Source: Promethearchaeia archaeon (GTDB lineage: Archaea > Asgardarchaeota > Lokiarchaeia > Sigyniarchaeales > SOKP01). Taken from it: a stretch of DNA of 64,000 bases. This document shows positions 8,187-16,445 of this stretch, piece by piece; position 1 is the stretch's first letter; each line of letters begins with the position of its first letter. The stretch is from NCBI GenBank assembly GCA_029856155.1, contig JAHQWL010000023.1, positions 1 to 64,000 on the forward strand, given 5' to 3'. Below the pieces are notes generated by a model. It was given only the letters and a program-made list of their open reading frames with translations, searched no databases and was not told the origin of the DNA. The translations under genes and the position numbers were made by a program.

Positions 8187-8417
8187 TTATTGTTCTGATA
8201 ATTCTCGAATGAGATAATCTTGAGATTCTTCTAGAGATATTTCTTTTACTTCTTGAATATTGATTTGACGTCTGTATATTCCAATAGAAGTAATTTGAGA
8301 TAATACCTTTTCAAGAGCGTCTTCTTCTCTCAAGGCACGTACTTCTTTTCTAAATAAATACTTTTTATGATCTTTATAGTAATTACCAATAATTCTGAAA
8401 ATTTTAATCTCAGACAT
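8187..8417 (-). CDS. rpl18a: Ribosomal protein eL20 (L18a/LX)
   Basis: A 76-residue protein (MSEIKIFRIIGNYY...) with the compact beta-alpha fold of archaeal LX/eL20: an N-terminal strand, a basic segment FRKEVRALREEDALEKVLSQITS and a strand leading to INIQEVKEI. It is a large-subunit ribosomal protein. The position between aIF6 and prefoldin alpha is the conserved archaeal arrangement and supports the call. About 19 bases separate it from pfdA. Confidence 0.88.
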   Translation of the reverse strand: MSEIKIFRIIGNYYKDHKKYLFRKEVRALREEDALEKVLSQITSIGIYRRQINIQEVKEISLEESQDYLIRELSEQ

Positions 8418-8554
8418 AACTTATTTAAACCACGGTTTCAAAGCTTTTAAAATACGATAATATTTCTAAAAATATTAAATTTTGTATTTCAATCCATGTA
8501 GATTTTAAAGCAAATTAGATATAAATAAAGAAATCGCAAATTTTAATATATACT

Positions 8555-9223
8555 CTATAAATGTAAAACATTTGTAATACGCATCATTTCGGGACCAGTA
8601 CAATTAGACCCAAAAATTCCGCTTTCATCATTAACTATTGCTCCAGCACTTAGATAAGGCACTCCACGATTTACAGTTGATACATCAACTTCATCGACCT
8701 TAAGAATGGAAGATATATTTTCGATTTCATTATCAGTTGATAAAGGATGTACTAAACAACCATAATTATTCGCTAATGAGATTGATCCGGGGAGATAATA
8801 GTCCGCAAATTCGTAAATAACAACCTCCACATTTAGAATATCTTCAATCTCTTTTTTATAGTTTTCTAAGAAAGAGCTGATTATTGCGCCTTTATCATTA
8901 CATAAGATTAAATTTCCAAAAGCATTATCAATTGATTTTAGAACTCCAATTTGGCTCGATTCTTTCACATGTAGTTTTAAATTATTGAGCTCATCTTCTC
9001 TTATAATATCTGGTACTATTATCCCATATTTATTTGATGCTGTATACACACCTAATAAATTAGAATTATTAATTGTAAGAGGATAAAATGGTGCTTTAAA
9101 AATGTTTTTAAACTTTTTCAATAAAGTATTCAATAATGTTGAAGGATAAAGAATATATGAATTATTAGCAGCTAGATATACTCCAATTAAATTTCGACCA
9201 AAAACCTGGGCTTTAAGAATCAT
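8555..9223 (-). CDS. eif6: Translation initiation factor aIF6
   Basis: 222 residues, as expected for aIF6/eIF6, a pentein-fold protein that binds the 60S/50S subunit and blocks premature subunit joining. Repeats of the five-fold fold are visible (VFGRNLIGVYLAANN, LGVYTASNKYGIIVPDII, IGVLKSIDNAFGNLILCNDKGAII), and NDESGIFGSNCTGPEMMRI is the conserved ending. The gene is downstream of eL31 in the classic archaeal cluster. About 130 bases precede it, so it may also have its own promoter. Confidence 0.95.
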   Translation of the reverse strand: MILKAQVFGRNLIGVYLAANNSYILYPSTLLNTLLKKFKNIFKAPFYPLTINNSNLLGVYTASNKYGIIVPDIIREDELNNLKLHVKESSQIGVLKSIDNAFGNLILCNDKGAIISSFLENYKKEIEDILNVEVVIYEFADYYLPGSISLANNYGCLVHPLSTDNEIENISSILKVDEVDVSTVNRGVPYLSAGAIVNDESGIFGSNCTGPEMMRITNVLHL

Positions 9224-9353
9224 TATTCTATTTTTAATTTTCGAATTACTTGATTTATGCTATTGAAATTCTTGAGATTTGATTTTAATTCTTTCAATTA
9301 AATGTTTTAAAATGAGTATATTTTTTTTGAATTTCTATAAAATTTAATTACCC

Positions 9354-9806
9354 CTACCCTAAATAAACGACTACTAACCCATCAATATTCTTTGTTGCTC
9401 TAACTTTTAATTTTCGTGGAGGTTTCTGAATTGAACGCTCCCAAATCTTCTCATTAACTTCTTGAGTTATTACTAAAGATTCTGGTTTAAAATGACGCAT
9501 CATATATTCTCTAAGATACCTAACCGCTTTTTTAGCTCGTTTATTTCTAGGTCCTCTTCTAGCTTTAGCAAGAGGAACTATGTATATCCTCTCATCTATG
9601 ATTTCTTCTTTAGGAGCTTCCTCTTCCTCAATTTCTTCTCGTTCTTCAACTCCCTCTTCAAAAATTTCACTTATTTCTTCTTCCTCTGAAATTTCATCCA
9701 GACCAAATTCTTCTATTTCTTCAATTTCTTCTGGTTCCTCATCTTCAGAATCTACTAATTCTTCTTCTAGATCATCTAAACTAATTTCTTTTTCTTTTTT
9801 AGCCAT
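9354..9806 (-). CDS. rpl31e: Ribosomal protein eL31 with a long acidic N-terminal extension
   Basis: Residues ~73-150 are a normal eL31 (ERIYIVPLAKARRGPRNKRA, VRYLREYMMRHFKPE, ending VVVYLG); eL31 lines the peptide exit tunnel rim. The first ~72 residues are an added, almost purely acidic tail (dozens of Glu/Asp, e.g. EEPEEIEEIEEF) after MAKKEKEISL. The usual archaeal protein is about 80-90 residues. The start is supported because the whole tail is in frame with a single ATG after the eL39 gene. The tail could bind basic proteins or the SRP/nascent chain machinery (inference). Confidence 0.93.
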   Translation of the reverse strand: MAKKEKEISLDDLEEELVDSEDEEPEEIEEIEEFGLDEISEEEEISEIFEEGVEEREEIEEEEAPKEEIIDERIYIVPLAKARRGPRNKRAKKAVRYLREYMMRHFKPESLVITQEVNEKIWERSIQKPPRKLKVRATKNIDGLVVVYLG

Positions 9807-9834
9807 GTTTTTTCAGATCCATATCCTTACATAA

Positions 9835-9996
9835 TTAGTCTCGTTTAAGTCGAGTATTCCTCCATGTTCTTCTCGAATAGGGACTATCTCTCACTCTACG
9901 ATTTGTTTTTATTGTAATCCAATTTGGAATTGTCTGACTTTGGTTAGCTTTTTTTGCTCTTCGTAATTTAGAAGGTAAATTCTTATTTCTCGCCAT
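9835..9996 (-). CDS. rpl39e: Ribosomal protein eL39
   Basis: A 53-residue, very basic protein starting at an ATG whose complement is 9994-9996: MARNKNLPSKLRRAKKANQS, then IPNWITIKTNRRVRDSP and a closing RRTWRNTRLKRD. These are the eL39 hallmarks (SKLRRAKK, PxWxxxKT, RRxWRxTxL). eL39 lies inside the exit tunnel near eL31. It is placed immediately upstream of eL31 as in most archaea. Too short to be found by length-limited searches. Confidence 0.95.
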   Translation of the reverse strand: MARNKNLPSKLRRAKKANQSQTIPNWITIKTNRRVRDSPYSRRTWRNTRLKRD

Positions 9997-10032
9997 AATT
10001 TCTGATCTCTTAAATGTTCCTGTTTCTTATAA

Positions 10033-10374
10033 TTATTTTTTAATATTAAACTCTTTTTTTTTTCCTATTGAAGAAATTTGTTCTAATAACTTTTTAAATG
10101 CATTATCTGGTAACGGTGTTGCACCTCTTAATTGTCCTGATTGAAATAATTGAATCAACTCTAATTCAATTTGTTCTGCGAATTGTGGTTTAACCATCCG
10201 AATATTTTCTAATCTTTGCCTTCCTTCTTGGCTCAATATCTTTCTCATTAATAAATATTTTTTATTTTCAAACTCTTTTTGCTGAGCTTCTGCGATTTGT
10301 TGTTGCGCTGCTTGTTGTCTTAATTCTGCTAACTTTCTTTTTCTGATGTTATCTAGTTCTTCTTCGTCACTCAC
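10033..10374 (-). CDS. PDCD5/TFAR19 family DNA-binding protein
   Basis: 113 residues with the PDCD5 signature: a flexible charged N-terminus with LDNIRKRKLAELRQQAA, then a three-helix core containing LSQEGRQRLENIRMVKPQFAEQIELELIQL and the basic tail. Archaeal homologues bind double-stranded DNA; the cellular role is unclear. It sits between eS19 and eL39, the conserved archaeal neighbourhood, and is probably co-transcribed with them (about 30 bases from eS19). Confidence 0.93.
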   Translation of the reverse strand: MSDEEELDNIRKRKLAELRQQAAQQQIAEAQQKEFENKKYLLMRKILSQEGRQRLENIRMVKPQFAEQIELELIQLFQSGQLRGATPLPDNAFKKLLEQISSIGKKKEFNIKK

Positions 10375-10405
10375 AATAATTCCCTAAATCTTACAAATTT
10401 TATAT

Positions 10406-10825
10406 CTAATGTCTTAAAATTGCATAAGCTGTTCGTTCTAATAAACTTGTACCTTCTGCAGAGACGGTTCTTCCTTCTTTTTCCATCTTGTCAATTAACT
10501 TTGCATTCTCCAACTGCTGCAAAGCTACTCGTATTATTTTACCACTTCCCCTTGCAGAATGATTCAGCCCTGGTCCCTTTCGATTTCTCCCACCATAAAA
10601 TTTTCTAAGTTTATTTACACCTATTGGTTCAAATTTCTTTACTTTTCTAAGAATTGAAGCACATCTGATAAACCAAAAATTTTCAGTGTCTTGTGGCGCT
10701 AATTCTTTAAAAAATGCTGTTTTCCAAAACTCTGAACCTTTTGGAGGAGAAATTTCTGGATAACCTTTTAATTTTTCTGCTAATGCTTCTACAAGTTTTT
10801 CCGGTTGAACGACAAATATTGACAT
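10406..10825 (-). CDS. rps19e: Ribosomal protein eS19
   Basis: 139 residues with the eS19 blocks: WFIRCASILRKVKKFEPIGV, LRKFYGGRNRKGPGLNHSARGSGKIIRVALQQLE and a C-terminal helix-turn-helix-like segment. eS19 is a head protein of the small subunit. It appears to be the first gene of the minus-strand run down to secE; upstream 11 kb genes are separated by a ~250-base gap in which the operon promoter is expected. Confidence 0.95.
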   Translation of the reverse strand: MSIFVVQPEKLVEALAEKLKGYPEISPPKGSEFWKTAFFKELAPQDTENFWFIRCASILRKVKKFEPIGVNKLRKFYGGRNRKGPGLNHSARGSGKIIRVALQQLENAKLIDKMEKEGRTVSAEGTSLLERTAYAILRH

Positions 10826-11074
10826 GACAAATATCGAAATTGTTAATAAATTAAAAATTTTTCGTCTAAGAAAATGAATATTTCTAATTCCATTCCACTA
10901 AATTAAATAAGAGTAATATATATAGCTGTTGTGTGTTGTTCATAGCTCTTTTTGAAGGAAATTCAATATGCTATCAGTAAGGGTTCTACTACCAAAGATT
11001 AAGTAATACGTTTAAAAAGTTAGTATAAAAAAAGTGAAAAGTCTAAATGATTAGATTATTAATGTTTGCTATCG

Positions 11075-11548
11075 TCAGCTTATTAAGTTTGATTTTTCAA
11101 ATTGATATCCTTCAAGGACTTTCAAACCCTCCTCTATTAATACAGGACCGATGATTTCTATCCACTGGTGAGGTTTAAGAAGGGTTCGACAATCTGTTTT
11201 GTTCGTTCCGCCACTGATCTTTTGGAGCATTTTTTGCGAAACGCTAAAGACGATCTTGGTGATCCGAGCCCAAAACACCGCTCCTGAGCAAAGCATACAT
11301 GGTTCCGTACTACAATACAAGCTAAATCCTTCCAAGTTCATAATTTTGTTCCTTTGGCAATAATCCCGGATTAGTGCATTTTCTGCATGCGCGGTAGGGT
11401 CAGAAGTGGCATAAATCTGATTCCCTCCTTCTGCTACGATCTCATTATTTTTAACTAGTACAGCACCAAATGGTTCCTGTCCATTCTCTCGCGCTTCCTT
11501 AGCCAATTGGAGGGCACGTCGCAGAAAAAATTCTTCTCTTTCGTTCAT
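11075..11548 (-). CDS. Nucleoside/purine deaminase (cytidine deaminase superfamily)
   Basis: Zinc-dependent deaminase with the two catalytic motifs TAHAENALI (HAE, zinc ligand plus proton shuttle) and STEPCMLCSGAVFWA (PCxxC). The EPCMxCSGAxxWA form and the ~157-residue length resemble guanine/guanosine deaminases. The start chosen is ATG at 11548 (MNEREEFF), preceded by a good Shine-Dalgarno AGAAGGA seven bases upstream; a longer frame would overlap the preceding gene. It follows a nucleoside phosphorylase-type gene, suggesting purine salvage. Both genes are visibly GC-richer (about 37-43% in sampled lines) than neighbours (about 25-30%), suggesting transfer. Exact substrate is inference. Confidence 0.85.
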   Translation of the reverse strand: MNEREEFFLRRALQLAKEARENGQEPFGAVLVKNNEIVAEGGNQIYATSDPTAHAENALIRDYCQRNKIMNLEGFSLYCSTEPCMLCSGAVFWARITKIVFSVSQKMLQKISGGTNKTDCRTLLKPHQWIEIIGPVLIEEGLKVLEGYQFEKSNLIS

Positions 11549-11574
11549 AATAATCCTTCTGAGCTGTAGTTGTA

Positions 11575-12486
11575 TTAGTTCTTCTCCACCAATTCGTGCA
11601 CCATTGGTAAACATTTCAACAACAGATGAAATACATCATCCAATGACTGTAATATTCCGGGATGTATTTTGTTTAGCTTCATTAAATTCAACTCATCAAC
11701 ATCGATTATATCTGAAACACCAAGCAAAGAGATCGCGGGTATCTTGTATAGCGCACCCAGAAGATATACTGCACAACTCTCCATATCGACCGAATTACAT
11801 TTATGCAACCTCCAAGTGTTAATAGCTTCGGGCGGTTCACAAAAAAGAGTATCCGAGCTCCAGAGAATATCTTGCCGCTCTCGCCGATTCCGCTCCCCTT
11901 TATTATTATTAAATATAGTATAAATCGGTTCAGGACTGTCTGCCGACCAATAACTACCGTTTAGGGTTGGATATTTCCAGGTTTCTAAAGTTTCTATAAC
12001 ATGATTTTGAAATAACGGATTGTCTGTCAAGTGCGCTGTATTTTCCTGTAAATATTGTAAAGAAGTTCCATCAGTAAGAAAAACAGTCTTCGGAATAACC
12101 ATGCTTCCGAGATTCAACCCCGTCTCTATAGAGTGATTATTCTCCAAGGTGGTATTTAATCCACCGCAAAAGTCTATGCGAATGGCGGCCTTACAATGGC
12201 AAATTTTAAGAGTTTCCATTATCATTGCTGTGCTGGGGCTCCCCATGTTCGTCTGGATTATGGACACTTCAACATTATTCAATTTTCCGTTGCAAACCAG
12301 CCCATGAATGCTCCTCTTTTTCAATTTATGGACAATGTATCGCATGACTGTGTTGACGGCGGGAAGGATAACAATGGGGCGAATGTTTTTGGGAAACGTC
12401 TCGAGGAACATATAGGAGAGTTTTGCTTCAACGGAAATGAATTTTAGAGCCATATTGGCAATTCCCGCTTTTATCCTATTTAACAT
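11575..12486 (-). CDS. Phosphorylase-superfamily (PNP/UDP) nucleoside phosphorylase
   Basis: 303 residues of the purine/uridine phosphorylase superfamily. Visible: NTNMG-type phosphate-site start (IIQTNMGSPSTAMIMETL), substrate block RIDFCGGLN, the ribose/base motif SVDMESCAVYLLGALYKIP (the M-E pair binds ribose) and SLLGVSDI. It would cleave a nucleoside with phosphate to base and ribose-1-phosphate. The stop lies 27 bases before the deaminase start, so the two are one operon. Base composition is clearly less AT-rich than the rest of the window. Whether the substrate is guanosine, inosine or uridine cannot be read from the sequence. Confidence 0.8.
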   Translation of the reverse strand: MLNRIKAGIANMALKFISVEAKLSYMFLETFPKNIRPIVILPAVNTVMRYIVHKLKKRSIHGLVCNGKLNNVEVSIIQTNMGSPSTAMIMETLKICHCKAAIRIDFCGGLNTTLENNHSIETGLNLGSMVIPKTVFLTDGTSLQYLQENTAHLTDNPLFQNHVIETLETWKYPTLNGSYWSADSPEPIYTIFNNNKGERNRRERQDILWSSDTLFCEPPEAINTWRLHKCNSVDMESCAVYLLGALYKIPAISLLGVSDIIDVDELNLMKLNKIHPGILQSLDDVFHLLLKCLPMVHELVEKN

Positions 12487-12719
12487 GGTATTCTAATTTT
12501 AATTTAATATAAGAATTAAATTTACAATCTTTCATACTTAATATTTAATTAAAACTCACAATTATAAATTTATTATCAAATTTACTTTAACTTGCCTATA
12601 TTTACCTTTTTTAATAAGATGACTAATAATAAGATAAATAAGAAGACTTAAACCATGCTATTACTAAATATTAATATAATACTTTTAAATTAATAATTTT
12701 ATTATTTTAAGAACGAAGT

Positions 12720-12992
12720 ATGCCCTATTCTGAAGATTTCAAAAAAGTGTTATTAGCAGACCCTGATGCAATTCTAGGAAAAAAAGGTCTTACAGATGAT
12801 TTTATTAATCATATTCTTAAATTATTAAAAAGACATAAAATCATAAAAATCAAAGCATTGCGATCCATTGCGACTAGAGCTAATATTAATAAATTAGCTA
12901 TTGAAATCTCGAAATTAACAGCTTCTCATCTACTAGATATTAGGGGTAAAAGCATTATACTCACTAAATATAGTATTGAAAAATTCAATTAA
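12720..12992 (+). CDS. YhbY/CRS1-type RNA-binding protein
   Basis: 90 residues matching the CRM/YhbY fold: LGKKGLTDDFINHILKLLKR, HKIIKIKAL and the later HLLDIRGKSIILTKYS, where a GxxI/V turn follows a helix. YhbY proteins bind pre-50S ribosome RNA; archaeal versions are often next to RNase P and other RNA-processing genes. Here it is 22 bases upstream of the RNase P Rpp21 gene, supporting a role in RNA maturation. Confidence 0.85.
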   Translation: MPYSEDFKKVLLADPDAILGKKGLTDDFINHILKLLKRHKIIKIKALRSIATRANINKLAIEISKLTASHLLDIRGKSIILTKYSIEKFN

Positions 12993-13014
12993 AATTATCT
13001 TCAACAAAATTTAA

Positions 13015-13359
13015 ATGCCAAAAGGTAACAAAAATCCTAAAAATATAGCAAAAAAGATTGCAAATACAAGAATGCTTTACCTCTTTCAGAAAGCTCATGA
13101 AGTGTTTCCTAAAAATAAAACTCTTGCGAATCGATACGTTTATTTAGCAAGGCGTTATGCTCAAAGAGCTAAAATAAAAATCCCTTTTGAGTGGAAAAAA
13201 CGTGTATGTCATAAATGTAAAATGTTTTTATACCCAGGTGTGAATTATAGAATAAGAATGCACTCACAAAAAGGAAAAGGATCTCATATCTCTTTAACTT
13301 GTTTTGAGTGTAATAAAACTACAAGATATTTCATTAAATTAAAAAGGAAAAAGAAATAA
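13015..13359 (+). CDS. rnp4: RNase P protein component 4 (Rpp21/Rpr2)
   Basis: 114 residues with an N-terminal helical pair (NIAKKIANTRMLYLFQKAHE.. LANRYVYLARRYAQRAKIKIP) and a zinc ribbon with two Cys pairs: VCHKCKMF and TCFECNKT. This is the Rpp21/Rpr2 subunit of archaeal RNase P, which trims tRNA 5' leaders. It lies between YhbY and Nep1 with gaps of 22 and 34 bases, probably one operon for tRNA/rRNA maturation. Confidence 0.93.
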   Translation: MPKGNKNPKNIAKKIANTRMLYLFQKAHEVFPKNKTLANRYVYLARRYAQRAKIKIPFEWKKRVCHKCKMFLYPGVNYRIRMHSQKGKGSHISLTCFECNKTTRYFIKLKRKKK

Positions 13360-13393
13360 TGCTATTATTTTAATTAATAACAGAGAGTAGTTT

Positions 13394-14068
13394 ATGCCAT
13401 TAATCATTATATTGGTTGAATGTGGATTAGAATTAATACCCAAACAAATAAGGAATCATCCTGCTGTGAAGAAAAATTTGTCTTCAAGTATCTATTCTTC
13501 ACAACTCTTAGATAATGCATTACATTTTTCTGCTATGAAAAAGTTGAAGAATTATGAAAAAAGAGGACGCCCTGATATAACCCATGTTTGTTTGCTTAAT
13601 GCTTTAGGATCACCCCTAAACAAAAATGGAAATTTACTACTTTTTATTCATACAATCAATAATAAAATTTTTAATATCAATCCTGAAATAAGAATCGCAA
13701 GAAATTATAATCGCTTTAAAGGACTGATGGCTAAATTGTTAATAGATGGAAGAATCGAGACAAAAGATACAAAATTAATAGAACCCTTTAAAGGAAATTT
13801 AAAGGAACTTATAGCTAAATTTGAACATTCTGAAGTATACCTTTTTTCAAGTAAGGGGACATTAATTAATAATTATAAAGAACTGTTTATAGGAGATCTG
13901 ATAAAAAACTATTTTGTAATTATAGGGGGATTTCAAAAAAGTAGTTTCTCAAAAGAGATTATTACTCTTTCGGAAAATTTAATTTCTATATCCAAACACC
14001 CTTTAGATGCATGGGCTACAGTCAATAAAGTTATATCCTACTATGAATTAACTTACGGAATCCTTTAA
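13394..14068 (+). CDS. nep1: Ribosome biogenesis methyltransferase Nep1 (Emg1)
   Basis: 224 residues of the Nep1/Emg1 SPOUT family, which N1-methylates a pseudouridine in small-subunit rRNA. Key segments: KKLKNYEKRGRPDITHVCLLNALGSPLNK (RGRPDI is diagnostic), IRIARNYNRFKGLMAKLL, and the SAM-binding trefoil knot near VIIGGFQKSSF and ISISKHPLDAWATVNKVI. It ends the YhbY-Rpp21-Nep1 group and is followed by tRNA-Gly 63 bases downstream. Confidence 0.93.
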   Translation: MPLIIILVECGLELIPKQIRNHPAVKKNLSSSIYSSQLLDNALHFSAMKKLKNYEKRGRPDITHVCLLNALGSPLNKNGNLLLFIHTINNKIFNINPEIRIARNYNRFKGLMAKLLIDGRIETKDTKLIEPFKGNLKELIAKFEHSEVYLFSSKGTLINNYKELFIGDLIKNYFVIIGGFQKSSFSKEIITLSENLISISKHPLDAWATVNKVISYYELTYGIL

Positions 14069-14130
14069 AATCGCTAAAGTTATAAGAAATAATATATTTT
14101 TAATCTTACACTAGTTTCTAAATTTTTCAA

Positions 14131-14202
14131 GCGCGATTAGTCTAGTGGTCAGGATCTCGGCCTTCCAAGCCGATGACCCGGGTTCAATTCCCGGATCGCG
14201 CA
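14131..14202 (+). tRNA. tRNA-Gly (UCC), no intron
   Basis: Cloverleaf with acceptor GCGCGAT/ATCGCGC, D arm with AGTGGTCA loop, anticodon stem TCGGC/GCCGA around loop CTTCCAA (anticodon TCC), T arm CCGGG-TTCAATT-CCCGG and discriminator A. All stems pair. CCA is not encoded. It is the only tRNA in the window without introns. Confidence 0.97.
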
Positions 14203-14295
14203 TACTTACATTTTTAACCTCATATAAAAATAAATTTTAATACGATATCGAATTCCAAAGATATTTTTTTAACTCTCCTTTGATTAAGTAAATGT

Positions 14296-14925
14296 ATGAA
14301 CCATATTCCAAGTGGCGAGGATAAAATTAGTAAAACTGCTAGTGTAGCTTTAAGTTTTCTCCAAAAGAAATTGATTAAATCTAATCAATTCACATTTCTA
14401 GACATTGGATGTGGCGATGGACGCGATATCGACTTCATATCTTCGAATTTAGATAATCTCATAATACGAGGAATTGATATTTCATTAAAAGCTATAGAAA
14501 ATGCAATTGAGCTTAATTCAAACAAAGAAAATGTTACATTTGAATGTATGGATTGGAAGGATTTAGATGATACTCAATATGATGTAATTTACATTTCAGG
14601 TGTGTATCACTTCTTTAATATGGCTGATAGACACACATTTATTTTTAAAATCAAGAACATTTTAAAATCACATGGTTTTTTTTTCTTGAGTACACTTTCC
14701 TCAAATGATAAGCAATATTATGGAAAAGGCGTATCAGTAAAAAATGATCCAAATTCATTTCAAAGTGAGTACTTCATTCATTTCTGTTCAGAAGATGAGC
14801 TTCGGGAGGATTTCAAATTTTTGAAGATTGTTGACCTATTTGAATATTTTCATAAAAACTATTCTATAGATACAGAATATCATACAATGTGGATAATAAT
14901 AGGTAAAAATGTCAATTCTAATTGA
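14296..14925 (+). CDS. Class I SAM-dependent methyltransferase
   Basis: 209 residues of Rossmann-fold methyltransferase. Motif I FLDIGCGDGRDIDF binds SAM (residues ~37-50), motif II IRGIDISLKAIENA carries the acidic ribose ligand, then FECMDWKDL and the post-motif YDVIYISGVYHFFN. No target-specific domain is visible, so the substrate (small molecule, lipid or protein) is unknown. It is a single gene between tRNA-Gly and a radical SAM gene with about 350 bases of non-coding DNA after it. Confidence 0.8.
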   Translation: MNHIPSGEDKISKTASVALSFLQKKLIKSNQFTFLDIGCGDGRDIDFISSNLDNLIIRGIDISLKAIENAIELNSNKENVTFECMDWKDLDDTQYDVIYISGVYHFFNMADRHTFIFKIKNILKSHGFFFLSTLSSNDKQYYGKGVSVKNDPNSFQSEYFIHFCSEDELREDFKFLKIVDLFEYFHKNYSIDTEYHTMWIIIGKNVNSN

Positions 14926-15276
14926 TATCTAGCACAAGTATGGCATCAAACGGCATAACTCGAAGATAAGTTTTATAAATTGAAAGTTGAGCCTATTTTA
15001 TTAAAAATTAAACCGGATGGTTTCACGAAGATTTGAATATTATTAGAAAAACAAGTTTGTTTCTAATTTTTTATAAAGCATAAAGTTATATTTACAAAAT
15101 CGTATGTTATTGTTGAAAAAACGTCTATAAATACATTCCATTTCCATATTAGATCACTTCGTAATATGTATTAAAAAGGCGTTTTTTCACTTCTTTTGAG
15201 TCTAATATATTTTTCTTTCAATAATCTTAAATTTCTTATTTTATTATTGAGCAATACTATACTAATAATCGTTATA
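14926..15276. other. Gene-free stretch upstream of the radical SAM gene
   Basis: No credible gene. The notable content is the nested inverted repeat at 15115-15188, listed separately. The remainder is AT-rich without recognisable signals. Confidence 0.4.
15115..15188 (+). ncRNA. Candidate structured RNA / 5' leader element before the radical SAM gene
   Basis: Two nested inverted repeats: outer GAAAAAACG (15115-15123) with CGTTTTTTC (15180-15188), inner CATATTA (15145-15151) with TAATATG (15162-15168) around a 10-base loop GATCACTTCG. AATAC at 15130 and GTATT at 15168 offer an alternative pairing, so two folds compete. The element ends 88 bases before the ATG at 15277 and could be a leader switch or a small RNA. 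No known family recognised. Confidence 0.35.
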
Positions 15277-16413
15277 ATGGTTAAATATACTTATAAAGAA
15301 TTTAAGTCAGTTTTAAATAAATTAAAATACCCAGATTCATGGTTTTGGTCTCGATATACTTTAAACACATATTCAGGATGTGCTCATGCTTGTATATATT
15401 GTGATGCCCGAAGTGAACGGTATTATATAGAAGATTTCGAAAATGAAGTAATTATAAAGACTAATTTTGATAAAAAATTGGATCAGAGACTTAAAAGAGC
15501 TCGAACATTATTACCAGACGTTATTGCTCCTGGAGGTGTAAATGACGCATATCAACCAATAGAAAAGAAAATTGAACACACCAGGAAAGTATTACAAGTT
15601 ATTGCAAAATATAAATTTCCAATTAATATCGCAACTAAATCAAAACTGGTAACTAGAGATATTGATATTCTAAGAAAAATTGCAGATGACACTTGGTGTA
15701 CAGTAGGATTTTCCATAACTACAACCGAGGAAGAACTTGCTAAATTCTTAGAACCCTATTCTTCATTACCATCGGAACGACTTGCGGCTTTAAAAAAGAT
15801 AAAGAAAGAGGCTCCTAATATTCAAGCAGGGACATATTTCATCCCTATAATCCCATTTTTAGAGGATAAGGATGATAGCTTAGAAGATGTAATAAGAGAA
15901 ACTAAAAAAGCTGGTGCAGATTTTATATTATTTTCACCTGGCTTAACCATAAGGGATTCTCAAGCGGAATATTTTTTAAAAAAATTAAAAGAAAGCAAAT
16001 ATAAACCCATCATTAAACCCTTACTTGAATTATATAAAGGTCAGATCCATCCACCCTCAGAATATAGTAAAAAAATCAATAATAAATTATGGAATTTATG
16101 TCAAAAATATAAAGTTAATATCCGAGTAAAGCGTTGGATTCCTTCAGATTTCCGTAAATGGAATTATAAAATATCAGAATTGCTTTTAAATAAAGAGTAT
16201 ATAGATGCATTAAAAACAGGTAAATCGAATAAAACTCTCATGTGGGCAGGATTGAACCTTAATAACCTAGAAGAATCGATTTTAGACGTCTATAATAGAG
16301 ATGAATTGCACACTATAAAAAACATTAATCCCAAAATAATTGAATTTATCGAACCTTACTTAGAAAAAAATAAAGAATTAAAACAAAGAAAGGGGTTAGA
16401 AAAATTTCTTTAA
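15277..16413 (+). CDS. Radical SAM protein, SPL-like (spore photoproduct lyase-related)
   Basis: Radical SAM enzyme with the cluster motif CAHACIYCDAR (Cx3Cx2C) soon after the N-terminus, preceded by LNTYSGC, then PGGVNDAYQPIEKK and a TIM-barrel (KFPINIATKSKLVTRDID). The layout matches the SPL-family radical SAM proteins often annotated with DNA repair, whose substrates are mostly unknown. I place the start at ATG 15277 (MVKYTYKEF); a TTG at 15196 would add a spurious hydrophobic lead. It is followed after a very short gap by an AlkD-like glycosylase, which fits a repair theme (inference). Confidence 0.8.
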   Translation: MVKYTYKEFKSVLNKLKYPDSWFWSRYTLNTYSGCAHACIYCDARSERYYIEDFENEVIIKTNFDKKLDQRLKRARTLLPDVIAPGGVNDAYQPIEKKIEHTRKVLQVIAKYKFPINIATKSKLVTRDIDILRKIADDTWCTVGFSITTTEEELAKFLEPYSSLPSERLAALKKIKKEAPNIQAGTYFIPIIPFLEDKDDSLEDVIRETKKAGADFILFSPGLTIRDSQAEYFLKKLKESKYKPIIKPLLELYKGQIHPPSEYSKKINNKLWNLCQKYKVNIRVKRWIPSDFRKWNYKISELLLNKEYIDALKTGKSNKTLMWAGLNLNNLEESILDVYNRDELHTIKNINPKIIEFIEPYLEKNKELKQRKGLEKFL

Positions 16414-16445
16414 TCACAAAAATAACCCAAGAAATTATTGATGTA

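Noticed and set aside
9492..9834. Plus-strand Ser- and Phe-rich open frames opposite the eL31 gene
   Set aside because: They are the antisense of GAA/GAG (Glu) codons of the acidic tail; no ribosome-binding site and low-complexity translation.
11549..11614. Longer start for the deaminase
   Set aside because: It would overlap the phosphorylase gene by about 40 bases; ATG 11548 has a good Shine-Dalgarno.
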